Origin: NVTR01 sp036479015
GTDB lineage: Bacteria; Pseudomonadota; Alphaproteobacteria; Rhodobacterales; Rhodobacteraceae
NCBI GenBank assembly: GCA_036479015.1
Contig: JAZGFB010000012.1
Coordinates: 1 to 59,007 of the forward strand
Direction: 5' to 3'
Length of the DNA stretch: 59,007 nt
The translations under genes and the position numbers were made by a program. Shown here in pieces: positions 7,257 through 15,759 of the stretch. Below the pieces are notes generated by a model. That model worked only from the letters and a program-made list of their open reading frames with translations. It did not search any database and was not told the DNA's origin. Each line of letters begins with the position of its first letter. The stretch's first letter is position 1.

Positions 7257-9299
7257 TCAGCCCCGCCGCCGACGCCGCCTGCCACCGCCAGTATCAGAGC
7301 CGCCGGTATTGAAAGAAACGTCAGGTAAATCAACAACTTTCGCCAGGTTGGGAAAGGCTTCGGTGGCGTGCGGAATGGCGGTGGCCGCTATAAAATGTTC
7401 CTGAAACCGTGGCTCAATTGCCGTTTCTACTTTGGTGATTTCTTTAACAATATCAGCTATTTCACGGCGAGAGCTCACGTTACACAGCGCAATCCGCGCC
7501 CCCGTTCCGGCAGCGTTTCCCGCCGAGCTCACCTTATCCAGCGGCACATCCGGGATCATCCCCAGCACCATTGCGTGCTTGGCAGAGATATGCGCCCCAA
7601 ACGCCCCGGCCAGAACCACCCGGTCAACCTTATCCACGCCCATTTCATCCATCAACAACCGTGCGCCCGCGTAAAGCGCTGATTTTGCAAGTTGAATGGC
7701 CCTGATGTCGCCCTGTGTCACCGTAATAATCGGCCCGTCACTGGCGCTGGCATCATGCAATACATAGCTGTGGGTGCGCCCTTCGGGAATAGAGCGCACC
7801 GACCCGGTCTGCGCCTCAGACCCGATCAGACCGGCAGGATCCAGCAACCCTGCCATGCGCATTTCGGCGATCACCTCAATAATGCCAGAACCACAAATCC
7901 CGGTGATGCCCGAGGTTTCAGTCGCCTCGGCAAACCCGTCCTCATCCGACCATAACTCGCTACCAACCACTTGAAAGCGCGGCTCTTTTGTTGCCGGGTC
8001 AATCATCACATGCTCTATTGCCCCCGGCGCGGCCCGTTGCCCTGAACTGATCTGCGCACCCTCAAATGCCGGGCCCGTGGGGGATGAGCAGGCCAGCACC
8101 CCTGACGTGTCCCCAAGCAAGATTTCAGCATTGGTGCCCACATCAATTACAAGCACCAAGTCTTTGGAATTATAGGGTTCTTCCGATAATGCAACCGCTG
8201 CGGCATCGGCCCCAACATGGCCCGCGATGCACGGCAATATATAGATCCGTGCCGCGTTGTTCACCGCCGTCATATCCAAAGCCGCCGCATTAAAAGCCAT
8301 TGCGTCCGATGTGGCCAATGCAAACGGCGCTTGGCCCAGCTCAACAGGGTCAATGCCCAGCAAAAGATGGTGCATCACCGGGTTACAGACAAACACGCAT
8401 TCCATTATCAAGGCCGGATCAATGTCGGCATCTTTGGCAATACCTGCGGCTAACTCATTGATAGAACTGCGCACTACTGCCGTCATTTCAACGTCGCCGC
8501 CTGGGTTCATCATGGCATAGGACACCCGGCTCATCAGGTCTTCGCCAAACCTGATCTGTGGGTTCATAATCCCGGCGGATGCCAACACCTGGCCATTGCG
8601 CAGATCACACAGATGCGCCGCGATGGTGGTTGATCCCAGATCAATCGCCAACCCATATAGCCGCCCCTCATAGTATCCGGGCCAGATATCCAGCAGCCGT
8701 TCATGGGCATCGTCATGGCCCCGGTGCAGCGCCACTGTGGCTGTCCATTTGCCTTTGCGCAGGGCTGGTTGCACCTTGCTAAGAACCGGCAAATCAACCC
8801 GCAATTCCCCGATATCCCATTGTTCTGTAAGCGCTATTTGCAAACGCTCCAGGTCACCGGTTGGGCTGTGCATATCCGGTTCCTGGACCTCGACATAATA
8901 CAGTCGGGTTGCTGGATCCATGGTGATATCGCGCGCCATCGCCGCCTTACGCACCACCTGTTTATGCACCTGGCTTTCGGGTGGAACATCAATGACAATA
9001 TCGCCCTGAACCGTCGCCTGACAGCCAAGGCGGCGGCCCTGTTTCAGCCCGCGTTTTTGATGATAGCGTTCTTCAACTGCATTCCAATCCGACAGCGCGC
9101 CGCTCACAACCTGCACCCCATGCTTGGGAAAATCCCCATAACTTGGGGTGATCTGGCATTTGGAACAAATTCCACGACCGCCGCAAACACTGTCCAGATC
9201 AACACCCAGCTGGCGCGCAGCCGTCAATACTGGCGTTCCCACAGCAAATCTGCCGCGCTTACCCGAAGGCGTAAAGATTACAAGGGGTTCCTGGGGCAT
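7257..9299 (-). CDS. RamA-like corrinoid activation ATPase (2Fe-2S, ASKHA)
   Basis: A 680-residue protein with an N-terminal 2Fe-2S ferredoxin-like domain (Cys39, Cys45, Cys48, Cys93) and a C-terminal ASKHA-type ATPase region (DLGSTT near residue 220, IDVGTNAE further on, ICGSGI). This is the layout of proteins that reductively reactivate Co(II) corrinoid proteins using ATP. The gene closes the one-carbon operon of this region, in keeping with a role in corrinoid-dependent methyl transfer. It ends in GGGRRRRRRG, an arginine tail like that of the methyltransferase two genes upstream. No corrinoid protein is encoded here, so its partner must be elsewhere. Confidence 0.85.
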   Translation of the reverse strand: MPQEPLVIFTPSGKRGRFAVGTPVLTAARQLGVDLDSVCGGRGICSKCQITPSYGDFPKHGVQVVSGALSDWNAVEERYHQKRGLKQGRRLGCQATVQGDIVIDVPPESQVHKQVVRKAAMARDITMDPATRLYYVEVQEPDMHSPTGDLERLQIALTEQWDIGELRVDLPVLSKVQPALRKGKWTATVALHRGHDDAHERLLDIWPGYYEGRLYGLAIDLGSTTIAAHLCDLRNGQVLASAGIMNPQIRFGEDLMSRVSYAMMNPGGDVEMTAVVRSSINELAAGIAKDADIDPALIMECVFVCNPVMHHLLLGIDPVELGQAPFALATSDAMAFNAAALDMTAVNNAARIYILPCIAGHVGADAAAVALSEEPYNSKDLVLVIDVGTNAEILLGDTSGVLACSSPTGPAFEGAQISSGQRAAPGAIEHVMIDPATKEPRFQVVGSELWSDEDGFAEATETSGITGICGSGIIEVIAEMRMAGLLDPAGLIGSEAQTGSVRSIPEGRTHSYVLHDASASDGPIITVTQGDIRAIQLAKSALYAGARLLMDEMGVDKVDRVVLAGAFGAHISAKHAMVLGMIPDVPLDKVSSAGNAAGTGARIALCNVSSRREIADIVKEITKVETAIEPRFQEHFIAATAIPHATEAFPNLAKVVDLPDVSFNTGGSDTGGGRRRRRRG

Positions 9300-9389
9300 T
9301 CAGTGATCCAAAGGCTAACGTTTTGGGGCACAATACCGGTTTATCAGCCAAGGGAAAGTCATCGCGCGGCAATTACTGGATCACGGGCG

Positions 9390-10091
9390 TCACTTTGGCC
9401 CCAACACACCTGTTCCAAACCACAATACCAGTATCGGCACCGGTGCCACTGCCAATACAATTGTAAGGATCACACCCCAGGGCGTGAACAGTCGCGACAG
9501 GCCGGCCATCATGCAGATACCACCGCCGCCGCCAATAAATGAATTTCCCGGCAAATTGATCAGCGCCGCCAATGTCATATAGCGAAAATTGATCGCCACC
9601 GGCCGCAACCACGCTGGCAGCGCTGCGTGCAACATTTCCAATCGTTGCTGTCTGTTAAGGTTTTTGATGGTTTCCAAAAACCCACATGCCCGTTTCAGGC
9701 GCAGATCCAACAGCACACGGTGCAACCAGTCATAGCTGACAAACCGCCCCGCCAGAAACGCCGCCACCAGCCCAACCACAGTCGCCAAATACACAACCGG
9801 GGCTATTTCTGCCCCTCGGATCATCATCAATGAAACGCCGATTTCAATGCCGGGAACAAACGGTATCGCAATCAATATAGCATAGACCAAAACCACAATC
9901 AGCAGCACACCGCCCAACACCAGCCCCTGGGATCGGGGTGCCAAAACCGCTGCGCGCAGCTCAACCCAACCGATCAGAAAATGCACTGCAATAGCAATGG
10001 CAACGACAATGAAAACGCGGGTAGCCGTATGCAAAATCGCTATGCGCAGTGGTCGCTCTGACACCTGATATATCCCCATACTTTTTATCAT
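9390..10091 (-). CDS. VTT/DedA-like integral membrane protein
   Basis: The protein (233 residues from the ATG chosen; an in-frame GTG lies at 10109 and another ATG at 10079) has five or so hydrophobic segments. Two conserved-looking re-entrant stretches, PFVPGIEIG and NLPGNSFIGGGGGI, are typical of the VTT (TVP38/TMEM64, DedA-related) superfamily, which acts in lipid scrambling and membrane transport. A polar middle part (LKRACGFLETIKNLNRQQR) lies between them. Its place inside a corrinoid methyl-transfer operon is unexpected and no link in function is obvious. The start is uncertain. Confidence 0.65.
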   Translation of the reverse strand: MIKSMGIYQVSERPLRIAILHTATRVFIVVAIAIAVHFLIGWVELRAAVLAPRSQGLVLGGVLLIVVLVYAILIAIPFVPGIEIGVSLMMIRGAEIAPVVYLATVVGLVAAFLAGRFVSYDWLHRVLLDLRLKRACGFLETIKNLNRQQRLEMLHAALPAWLRPVAINFRYMTLAALINLPGNSFIGGGGGICMMAGLSRLFTPWGVILTIVLAVAPVPILVLWFGTGVLGPK

Positions 10092-10140
10092 TGGGAATAT
10101 GCCCCACACACGGGGGTATTAATACCAAAATATCAGCTGT

Positions 10141-10341
10141 TCACGAACGATGTGAGCCCCAGCCACATCTTCCAGACTCAGCGAAATCCAACATGTCTTC
10201 CACCGTTCCAGTGGGAATGATGCGCGAACAGCCTTCAAATCCATCAGCACTTTCGTAGACCATCACAATCCTGTCACTGGCCGATTGCCCCTGCAACATG
10301 CCGACCATCTCGAATGATCCAGGGCGGTCAGTCGCAAACAA
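10141..10341 (-). CDS. Small ORF of unknown function (66 residues)
   Basis: An open frame lies between the methyltransferase and the membrane protein, on the same strand. It begins with TTG (an internal ATG at 10308 would give 55 residues) and has AGGAAA about 11 bases upstream. The sequence is soluble-looking and mildly acidic (YESADGFEGCSRIIPTG), with two cysteines. It looks protein-like, but I recognise no family. The 27-base gap to the gene before it fits an operon member. Confidence 0.4.
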   Translation of the reverse strand: MFATDRPGSFEMVGMLQGQSASDRIVMVYESADGFEGCSRIIPTGTVEDMLDFAESGRCGWGSHRS

Positions 10342-10368
10342 CCTGAGGTTTCCTACGGTTTTCCTGCC

Positions 10369-11325
10369 CTACCGCCGACGGCGGCGCCCGCCCCGGCCAC
10401 GCCCTTCGGCGGCCGCTGCCAGACTTGCTTCCTGGAACGTCGCACCATCCTTGACCGCGTCCAACACCCGGCTAAAGCCAATCCAATTGCCGCCATTGGC
10501 GTCATTGTTCATCAGGAAATTCGCCGCCCGGATGGCTTCCATTTCCACCGGGCGCACCGGGTTCATGATGGCGCTGGTCATGCCTGCGCCAATGGCCATC
10601 GGCAAAAACGCCGCGTTAATACCATGCCGGTTGGGCAGGCCAAATGACATGTTGGACGCACCGCAAGTGGTGTTAACGCCCAATTCATCACGCAAACGGC
10701 GCACCAGGGCAAAAACCTGTAATCCGGCGGTTGGCATCGCCCCCACAGGCATCACAAGTGGATCAACCACAACGTCATGGGCCGGAATGCCAAAATCTGC
10801 AGCACGCTGCACGATCTTTTTGGCCACTTCAAAGCGCACATCCGGGTCTTCCGAAATGCCGGTGTCATCATTTGAAATCGCCACCACCGGCACATTGTAT
10901 TTCTTAACCAGCGGCAGGATCGCTTCCAGGCGTTCCTCTTCGCCGGTGACAGAATTCAACAGCGGCCGCCCCTCTGCCAGTTCAAGACCACGCTCAAGCG
11001 CACCGGGAACAGAACTGTCGATACACAGCGGAATGTCCACCAAACCCTGCACGATCTCTATGACTTTGCCCATCAGGGGGGGCTCGGTCTCATTGGGGTT
11101 GGGGTTGGAATTATAGACAACACCGGCATTGATATCCAACACCATGGCACCGCACGCCACCTGTTCAAGTGCGTCCCTTTCAACCGTGGAAAAATCACCG
11201 GCTTCCAATTCCGCCGCTAGCTTTTTGCGCCCGGTGGGGTTGATCCGCTCACCGATAACGCAAAACGGTTCATCAAAACCTATGACAACGGTTTTGGTTT
11301 TACTTTCAAGGACAGTGCGGGTCAT
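10369..11325 (-). CDS. Methyltetrahydrofolate:corrinoid methyltransferase
   Basis: The 318-residue protein is a pterin-binding TIM barrel of the MtgA/AcsE/MetH-domain type: GERINPTGRKKL at the N-terminus, then DINAG, IDSS, a NDD turn and an SNMSFGLPNR stretch, all typical for binding methyltetrahydrofolate. It should move a methyl group between tetrahydrofolate and a corrinoid protein in the cytoplasm. It is preceded (14-base gap) by a MetF-like gene and followed downstream by RamA, a coherent one-carbon set. The C-terminus, GRGRGGRRRRR, is an unusual arginine tail. The exact methyl donor feeding it (for instance glycine betaine or another methylated amine) cannot be told from this locus. Confidence 0.85.
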   Translation of the reverse strand: MTRTVLESKTKTVVIGFDEPFCVIGERINPTGRKKLAAELEAGDFSTVERDALEQVACGAMVLDINAGVVYNSNPNPNETEPPLMGKVIEIVQGLVDIPLCIDSSVPGALERGLELAEGRPLLNSVTGEEERLEAILPLVKKYNVPVVAISNDDTGISEDPDVRFEVAKKIVQRAADFGIPAHDVVVDPLVMPVGAMPTAGLQVFALVRRLRDELGVNTTCGASNMSFGLPNRHGINAAFLPMAIGAGMTSAIMNPVRPVEMEAIRAANFLMNNDANGGNWIGFSRVLDAVKDGATFQEASLAAAAEGRGRGGRRRRR

Positions 11326-11339
11326 TCTATTCTTTCTGT

Positions 11340-12269
11340 TCAGGCAACATTGGCTGGTCGGGTATAGTCCCCGCCATGCTCTATTGCCCAGTTTGCATTT
11401 GATTTCACCCCGCCAAGCGGAAAAAAGTGAACCTGTTCAATATTAAAGCCAGGGTTAGCAGCCTTATGCGCTGCCAATTCAGCAATCACCTCGGTTGGTT
11501 GATACGGCAACACCAGCTTGGTCACATCCATGGCGCGTTTTTGCAGCACCTTCAAGGACGGCCCGACACCACAAGCAATGGCAAACCGGATCAGTGTTTG
11601 CAGCTTTGCCGGCCCGGCAACACCAATATGGACAGGCAGGTCAATACCTGCCTCTGACAAGGCATCCACCCACCTGATCACAGGTTTTGCATCAAAACAA
11701 AACTGGGTCGCCAGGGCAATTTTCGCGTCCGTACGATTGGAAAAACCCTGCTTCCAGCGCAAAGCCTGCATAACCAGCGTATCAGTACCGTCATGGTCAA
11801 TGTCTCGGTTGCCTTCCGGGTGCCCGGCTACATGCAGGCGCTTAAAACCCGCTTTGTCAAACAGCCCGGTTTCAAGCAGCTGCATTGAACTTTCAAAGCT
11901 GCCCAATTGGCGTGACGGACTGCCCGCCAGTATCAACCCCTGATCCACGCCAGCCTCGCCCTGATACCGCGCGATCCAATCGCCCAACTGGGCTGTGTCC
12001 TGGATGATACGGGCCGGGAAATGCGGCATTACGTTGAAACCGTCATTGGCCAGCCGCTTGGCTGTGGCCACCATATCGTCGATTGGCGTGCCTTCTATAT
12101 GGGCAATGTAAACCCGCGTTCCCGACGGTAACAATGCCCGAAAATCTTCGACCTTCTCGGCGGTCCTTGGCATGACTTCTATGGAATAGCCGCTCAAAAA
12201 CGCCTCTATCGCAGCGCTATCAGCCCCAGCCAAAGAGTGTTTTTTCTTTCGAAATGGTAATAACGCCAT
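11340..12269 (-). CDS. Methylenetetrahydrofolate reductase-like protein
   Basis: This 309-residue protein resembles the flavin-binding barrel of MetF-type reductases (YIAHIEGTP, DGFNVMPHFPAR, GVAGPAKL), but differs strongly from the true metF at 54725. In the corrinoid operon it most likely handles the methylene/methyl-tetrahydrofolate step for the methyl groups delivered by the next gene. I chose the ATG at 12269 because GGAGG lies 5 bases upstream; the longer frame (12305) would overlap the previous gene. Alternative: a binding protein of the same fold without reductase activity. Confidence 0.75.
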   Translation of the reverse strand: MALLPFRKKKHSLAGADSAAIEAFLSGYSIEVMPRTAEKVEDFRALLPSGTRVYIAHIEGTPIDDMVATAKRLANDGFNVMPHFPARIIQDTAQLGDWIARYQGEAGVDQGLILAGSPSRQLGSFESSMQLLETGLFDKAGFKRLHVAGHPEGNRDIDHDGTDTLVMQALRWKQGFSNRTDAKIALATQFCFDAKPVIRWVDALSEAGIDLPVHIGVAGPAKLQTLIRFAIACGVGPSLKVLQKRAMDVTKLVLPYQPTEVIAELAAHKAANPGFNIEQVHFFPLGGVKSNANWAIEHGGDYTRPANVA

Positions 12270-12295
12270 TGCAGCCTCCACTATTTTTCCTGGGG

Positions 12296-12598
12296 TTAGG
12301 CCCATCCGTCATTGGCAATCAGGGCCTTTATCCGTTCCAGATCATATTCTTGGTCTAACCGGGCTGCCTCTGCCTGAGCCACATCCATATCGCTGCCGTC
12401 ATGGTCCACCTGGTAGGCATCGGCCTTGCGCCAATCGGCCAGATAGTCATCTGTTCCAGCGGCACCGGTTTTCATGGCCGCCCGGTCGATTGCCTGCTCA
12501 AAGCGTTCTGGCAGTTGCACCTTGGCCCCACGCCGGCCTTTACCAACGATAACCTGGGCGGGCATATCCCGCCAAAAAACCACCGTAACATTGGGCAT
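12296..12598 (-). CDS. 'Virulence factor' family small protein (PF13769-like)
   Basis: A 100-residue protein starting MPNVTVVFWRDMPAQVIVGKG, which is the typical beginning of the family annotated as 'virulence factor' in alphaproteobacteria. Despite the name, it is found beside one-carbon/corrinoid genes and its role is unknown. The ATG at 12598 has AAAGGA upstream; the longer frame adds a non-conserved N-terminus. It is the first gene of the operon, 26 bases before the MetF-like gene. The 239 bases upstream, up to ppx, show no riboswitch I can recognise. Confidence 0.75.
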   Translation of the reverse strand: MPNVTVVFWRDMPAQVIVGKGRRGAKVQLPERFEQAIDRAAMKTGAAGTDDYLADWRKADAYQVDHDGSDMDVAQAEAARLDQEYDLERIKALIANDGWA

Positions 12599-12837
12599 GC
12601 TGATTCCTTTGCTCTTACGTTCTTTTATGGCGCTCTTTTGCAAAATCTCTGCCAATATTCGACATGAAAGAAGCGCCAAACGACCATTCCCCTTTCTGCT
12701 ATACAGAATTACCCTAAGGGGCCAGTTTCTCGAATTGAAAAATCTTCAATACAAATATGCATTCGGCGCGTCAGATCACTTGCCTAACCACCCACCGGAC
12801 CATACTGTGAACCTAACCACGAATTGGAGGGCACCCC

Positions 12838-13950
12838 ATGGCGCCCAAGCGTCACAAAGGTGCGGGCGCGTTCCTAAGTTCGGTAGAGCAACCCGCGCCC
12901 AACATACCCGACCCCGCAGAACTATATGCTGCGCTGGATCTGGGCACCAATAGCTGCCGCATGCTGATCGCCCAGCCCCGCGGCAACCAATTTCATGTCA
13001 TCGACAGTTTTTCCAAATCCGTTCAACTGGGCATTGGGCTGGAAGCCTCTGGCAGGCTTTCGCGCGGTTCAATGGAACGCACCATCCAGGCCCTGCGGAT
13101 CTGTCAAAAGAAACTAGAGCACCACAAAGTGCGGCGCATGCGCCTGATCGCAACCGAAGCCTGCCGACGCGCCAAAAATGCCAGTGAATTCATTAGCATT
13201 GTTAAACAGGAAACCGGGCTTTCACTGGATATCATAGAACCCGAAGAAGAAGCCCGCCTGGCGGTTATTTCCTGTGCCTCCCTGGTGTCCACCAAAACCG
13301 ATCAACTGTTGGTGGTTGATATCGGCGGCGGCTCAACAGAACTGGTGTGGATCGACCTTTCCAATGTACCACAGATCGACCGCCCCAAGGCGATCATGCG
13401 GCTGCATACCGGTTTTAATCCGTCGGACAGTCCATTTCCCCATGCCAAGGTGGTTGATTGGATCTCGGTACCCTTGGGCGTGGCCACGCTGCAGGATCAA
13501 TTCAATGATGTCGCCGATGATGCTGGTCGTTTCGCACTTATGAGCTGGTTTTTTGAAGAAAGCCTGTCCAGCTTTTCGCCCTACAACTCGGTGCAAAGCA
13601 AACACGGCTTCCAGATCATCGGGACATCCGGCACCGTAACAACGGTTGCAGCTTCGCATTTGGGGCTAAACCGCTATGACCGTAAAAAAGTCGACGGGCT
13701 TCGACTGACCGGCGACCAGGTGGATAAGGTTGTACGAGACTACCTTGACCTGGGGCCAACGGGGCGGCGCACTGACCCGCGCATCGGCCGCGATCGTCAC
13801 GCCCTTATCATGTCAGGGGCCGCAATTTTGCAGGCCTTGCTGCGGGTCTGGCCAACTGACAGACTGTCCGTTGCTGACCGCGGCCTGCGTGAAGGCCTGC
13901 TTTACGCCCAGATGAGCGCCGACGGAGTGCTTGAAGATGGCCCCTATTAA
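12838..13950 (+). CDS. ppx: Exopolyphosphatase / pppGpp phosphatase (Ppx/GppA family)
   Basis: A 370-residue member of the ASKHA-fold Ppx/GppA family, which removes phosphate from polyphosphate ends or from pppGpp. Phosphate-loop motifs are clear: ALDLGTNSCRMLI (about 32-44) and VDIGGGSTELVWI (about 159-171). It is shorter than enterobacterial Ppx (about 500 residues) and lacks the C-terminal HD-like domain, as in other alphaproteobacterial members. A GGAGG site precedes the ATG. It is followed 100 bases later by rlmE on the same strand. Which substrate is preferred cannot be decided. Confidence 0.88.
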   Translation: MAPKRHKGAGAFLSSVEQPAPNIPDPAELYAALDLGTNSCRMLIAQPRGNQFHVIDSFSKSVQLGIGLEASGRLSRGSMERTIQALRICQKKLEHHKVRRMRLIATEACRRAKNASEFISIVKQETGLSLDIIEPEEEARLAVISCASLVSTKTDQLLVVDIGGGSTELVWIDLSNVPQIDRPKAIMRLHTGFNPSDSPFPHAKVVDWISVPLGVATLQDQFNDVADDAGRFALMSWFFEESLSSFSPYNSVQSKHGFQIIGTSGTVTTVAASHLGLNRYDRKKVDGLRLTGDQVDKVVRDYLDLGPTGRRTDPRIGRDRHALIMSGAAILQALLRVWPTDRLSVADRGLREGLLYAQMSADGVLEDGPY

Positions 13951-14050
13951 CGCCAATTAGACCAAATCCGGTGATTGCTGCTGGGAACATTTTTGGATAG
14001 ATAGCCAAAATCATGCAATTGCACGTAGTTTTTGCACAATGGGTAGAACA

Positions 14051-14773
14051 ATGGCCAAAAAAACCAGCGGTCGCGGTGCACGTGATCTGCGTATCAAAGT
14101 AAAATCAGCCCGTGGGCGCAAGCTCAGCTCAACCCTGTGGCTGGAACGCCAATTGAATGACCCCTATGTGAAACGGGCAAATGTAGAAGGCTATCGTGGC
14201 CGCGCTGCTTTCAAAATATTAGAACTGGACGACAAATTCCGGTTTCTGGTTCCCGGGGCCCGGGTCGTTGATCTGGGCTGCGCGCCGGGGGGCTGGTGTC
14301 AAATTGCGGTGAAGCGGGTGAACGCGCTGGCCGAACGTGCCGGCAAATTACAGGGCATGGTACTGGGCATTGATCTGCAAGAGATGGAACCAATTGCAGG
14401 GGCCGATTTACACCTGCTTGATTTCATGGACGAAGGCGCTGACGATCAAGTGAAACAGTGGCTTGATGGAAAAGCTGACGTTGTAATGTCGGATATGGCG
14501 GCCTCTGCATCGGGCCACAAACAAACTGACCACCTGCGCATCATCGCACTGTGCGAAGCGGCCGCATATTTCGCCTTTGACGTGCTGGATGAGGGTGGAA
14601 CATTTGTTGCTAAGGTTCTTGCAGGTGGTGCCGAGGGCGATCTGCAAAAACTGCTAAAACAACGCTTTACCAAAGTATCCAACGTAAAACCCCCGGCAAG
14701 CCGGTCAAATTCATCTGAAAAATTTGTCGTGGCAACGGGTTTCAAAGCACCTAAGGCGGATCAACCTGACTAG
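14051..14773 (+). CDS. rlmE: 23S rRNA 2'-O-ribose methyltransferase RlmE (FtsJ)
   Basis: Methylates the 2'-OH of U2552 in 23S rRNA, a late step in 50S assembly. The 240-residue protein has the SAM-binding VVDLGCAPGGW and the K-D-K-E catalytic tetrad regions (RAAFKILE, VMSDMAA, FVAKVL, SSEKFV). There is an N-terminal basic extension (RGARDLRIKVKSARGRK) as in other Rhodobacteraceae. The start at 14051 is favoured over the in-frame ATG at 14039, because only the former has a purine-rich GGGTAG upstream. Convergent with the gene at 14878. Confidence 0.93.
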   Translation: MAKKTSGRGARDLRIKVKSARGRKLSSTLWLERQLNDPYVKRANVEGYRGRAAFKILELDDKFRFLVPGARVVDLGCAPGGWCQIAVKRVNALAERAGKLQGMVLGIDLQEMEPIAGADLHLLDFMDEGADDQVKQWLDGKADVVMSDMAASASGHKQTDHLRIIALCEAAAYFAFDVLDEGGTFVAKVLAGGAEGDLQKLLKQRFTKVSNVKPPASRSNSSEKFVVATGFKAPKADQPD

Positions 14774-14793
14774 CGGCAAGACCCCTTAATATC

Positions 14794-14822
14794 TTCTTTC
14801 CATAAATATCCCCGCCGGAGGC
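14794..14822 (-). repeat. Intergenic dispersed repeat, copy 1
   Basis: Read on the minus strand this begins GCCTCCGGCGGGGATATTT and continues into an A-rich GGAAAGAA end. Diverged copies occur at 43526, 49306, 53652 and 56766, all between genes. Here it lies between the converging ends of rlmE and the gene at 14878. Confidence 0.65.
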
Positions 14823-14825
14823 ATC

Positions 14826-14846
14826 CGATTTTTCGCAGAAAAATCG
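14826..14846. terminator. AT-rich hairpin between convergent genes, possible terminator
   Basis: GATTTTTCGCAGAAAAATC (14827-14845), flanked by C and G, forms an 8-bp stem with a 3-base loop. The identical 19-base sequence occurs right after trmJ at 37843. Its place after gene ends suggests a bidirectional terminator or a small repeat used as one. A GC-rich hairpin follows at about 14850-14870. Confidence 0.45.
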
Positions 14847-14877
14847 CCCCGCGACGCGCAAAGCGCGGCGCAATACC

Positions 14878-15726
14878 TTAGGAGCTGTGCCACCGTTTGC
14901 TGATAGCACCCAGATTTTGCTCCGGTATCAGCAAAACCGTCCGCTCTGTGGCGCCATCAATGTAAACCACTGACGGCGCGGCCTCAGCCCCCGAACCAAA
15001 TATCATACAGCGTGGCTTTTGGCCCAACGCACCAACCCCAGCAAAGGCCTTATCCAGTTTCGCCAATTTCTGGCCGGCAATTTCGGTTGCAATTGCCACC
15101 ATGTCATCAGGGCCCGATTGCCCGCAACATTCGCTGCCCCGAAAAACCACCCAAGCAATTGCCCGGCTTTGACAAAAAGCCGCAAACTCATCTGGCTCCG
15201 GGGCAGGCTCTGGCTCCGGGCTTGGCGTGGGTTCAGGCTCCAGCGCTGGCGCGCTTGCGTGCACTGGCTCCACAGCCCCATACAACGGCCCCAACTCCCA
15301 TGCCAAAGCCAGCGCATCAGCAGAACAGCCAATTTCCGAAGGGTCAGTTGCCCGGCTCATTTTTGTTGATCGCACCTGCAAAGGCCCAAAATCTTTCAGC
15401 AACGCCACCAGGGTACGGTGAAACGCCCCTGCCTCAGGGCCGTCGGCCCCCTCTAACGGCTGATCGATCAAAGCCCCCTCAACATCTGAAGGCAGCTGGA
15501 TGAAACGCAATATCCGCCGGTTCGCCACTTCCATCCCAACCGTCTGGCCGTCATGGCTTTCAAATGTCAGCAGTCGGCCCAGTATGGTTTCATCAATTTC
15601 ACGTAAAATTGCCACCAGCATATCCTGGTGACCTGCCGTTTCCAGCAGGCGCACCCGACCCTGTGCCTGCCCGGTCGCATGGCCCAATTTGGCCAGCTTA
15701 TCCAGCATTCTTTCCTGCTCACTCAT
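14878..15726 (-). CDS. Two-part protein of the kinase/dynamin cluster, C-terminal Roadblock-like
   Basis: A 282-residue protein I do not recognise by name. Residues 1-150 form a mixed helical/strand domain. A Pro/Glu-rich linker (about 153-180) follows, and then about 100 residues whose order of predicted elements (helix; strand IAWVVFRG; strand; long helix DDMVAIATEIAGQKLAKLD; strand RCMIFGSG; strand SVVYIDG; strand TVLLIP; helix) resembles a Roadblock/LC7 fold, a common GTPase partner. It is the last gene of the eight-gene cluster, 33 bases after a smaller Roadblock-like gene. The fold is inferred from pattern only. A likely role is effector or regulator of the cluster GTPases. Confidence 0.6.
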   Translation of the reverse strand: MSEQERMLDKLAKLGHATGQAQGRVRLLETAGHQDMLVAILREIDETILGRLLTFESHDGQTVGMEVANRRILRFIQLPSDVEGALIDQPLEGADGPEAGAFHRTLVALLKDFGPLQVRSTKMSRATDPSEIGCSADALALAWELGPLYGAVEPVHASAPALEPEPTPSPEPEPAPEPDEFAAFCQSRAIAWVVFRGSECCGQSGPDDMVAIATEIAGQKLAKLDKAFAGVGALGQKPRCMIFGSGAEAAPSVVYIDGATERTVLLIPEQNLGAISKRWHSS

Positions 15727-15759
15727 GGTGCAGACCCACAGCCCATATACATATGTTTG

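Noticed and set aside
8703..9542. Plus-strand frame of 279 codons opposite the RamA-like gene.
   Set aside because: Spans the end of two genes on the other strand, low-complexity His/Arg-rich product, no start signal.
12599..12837. Search for a cobalamin riboswitch upstream of the corrinoid operon.
   Set aside because: No B12-box-like sequence or suitable fold could be recognised.
14039..14050. Earlier ATG of rlmE.
   Set aside because: No ribosome site before it; the ATG at 14051 has one and gives the usual MAKK start.
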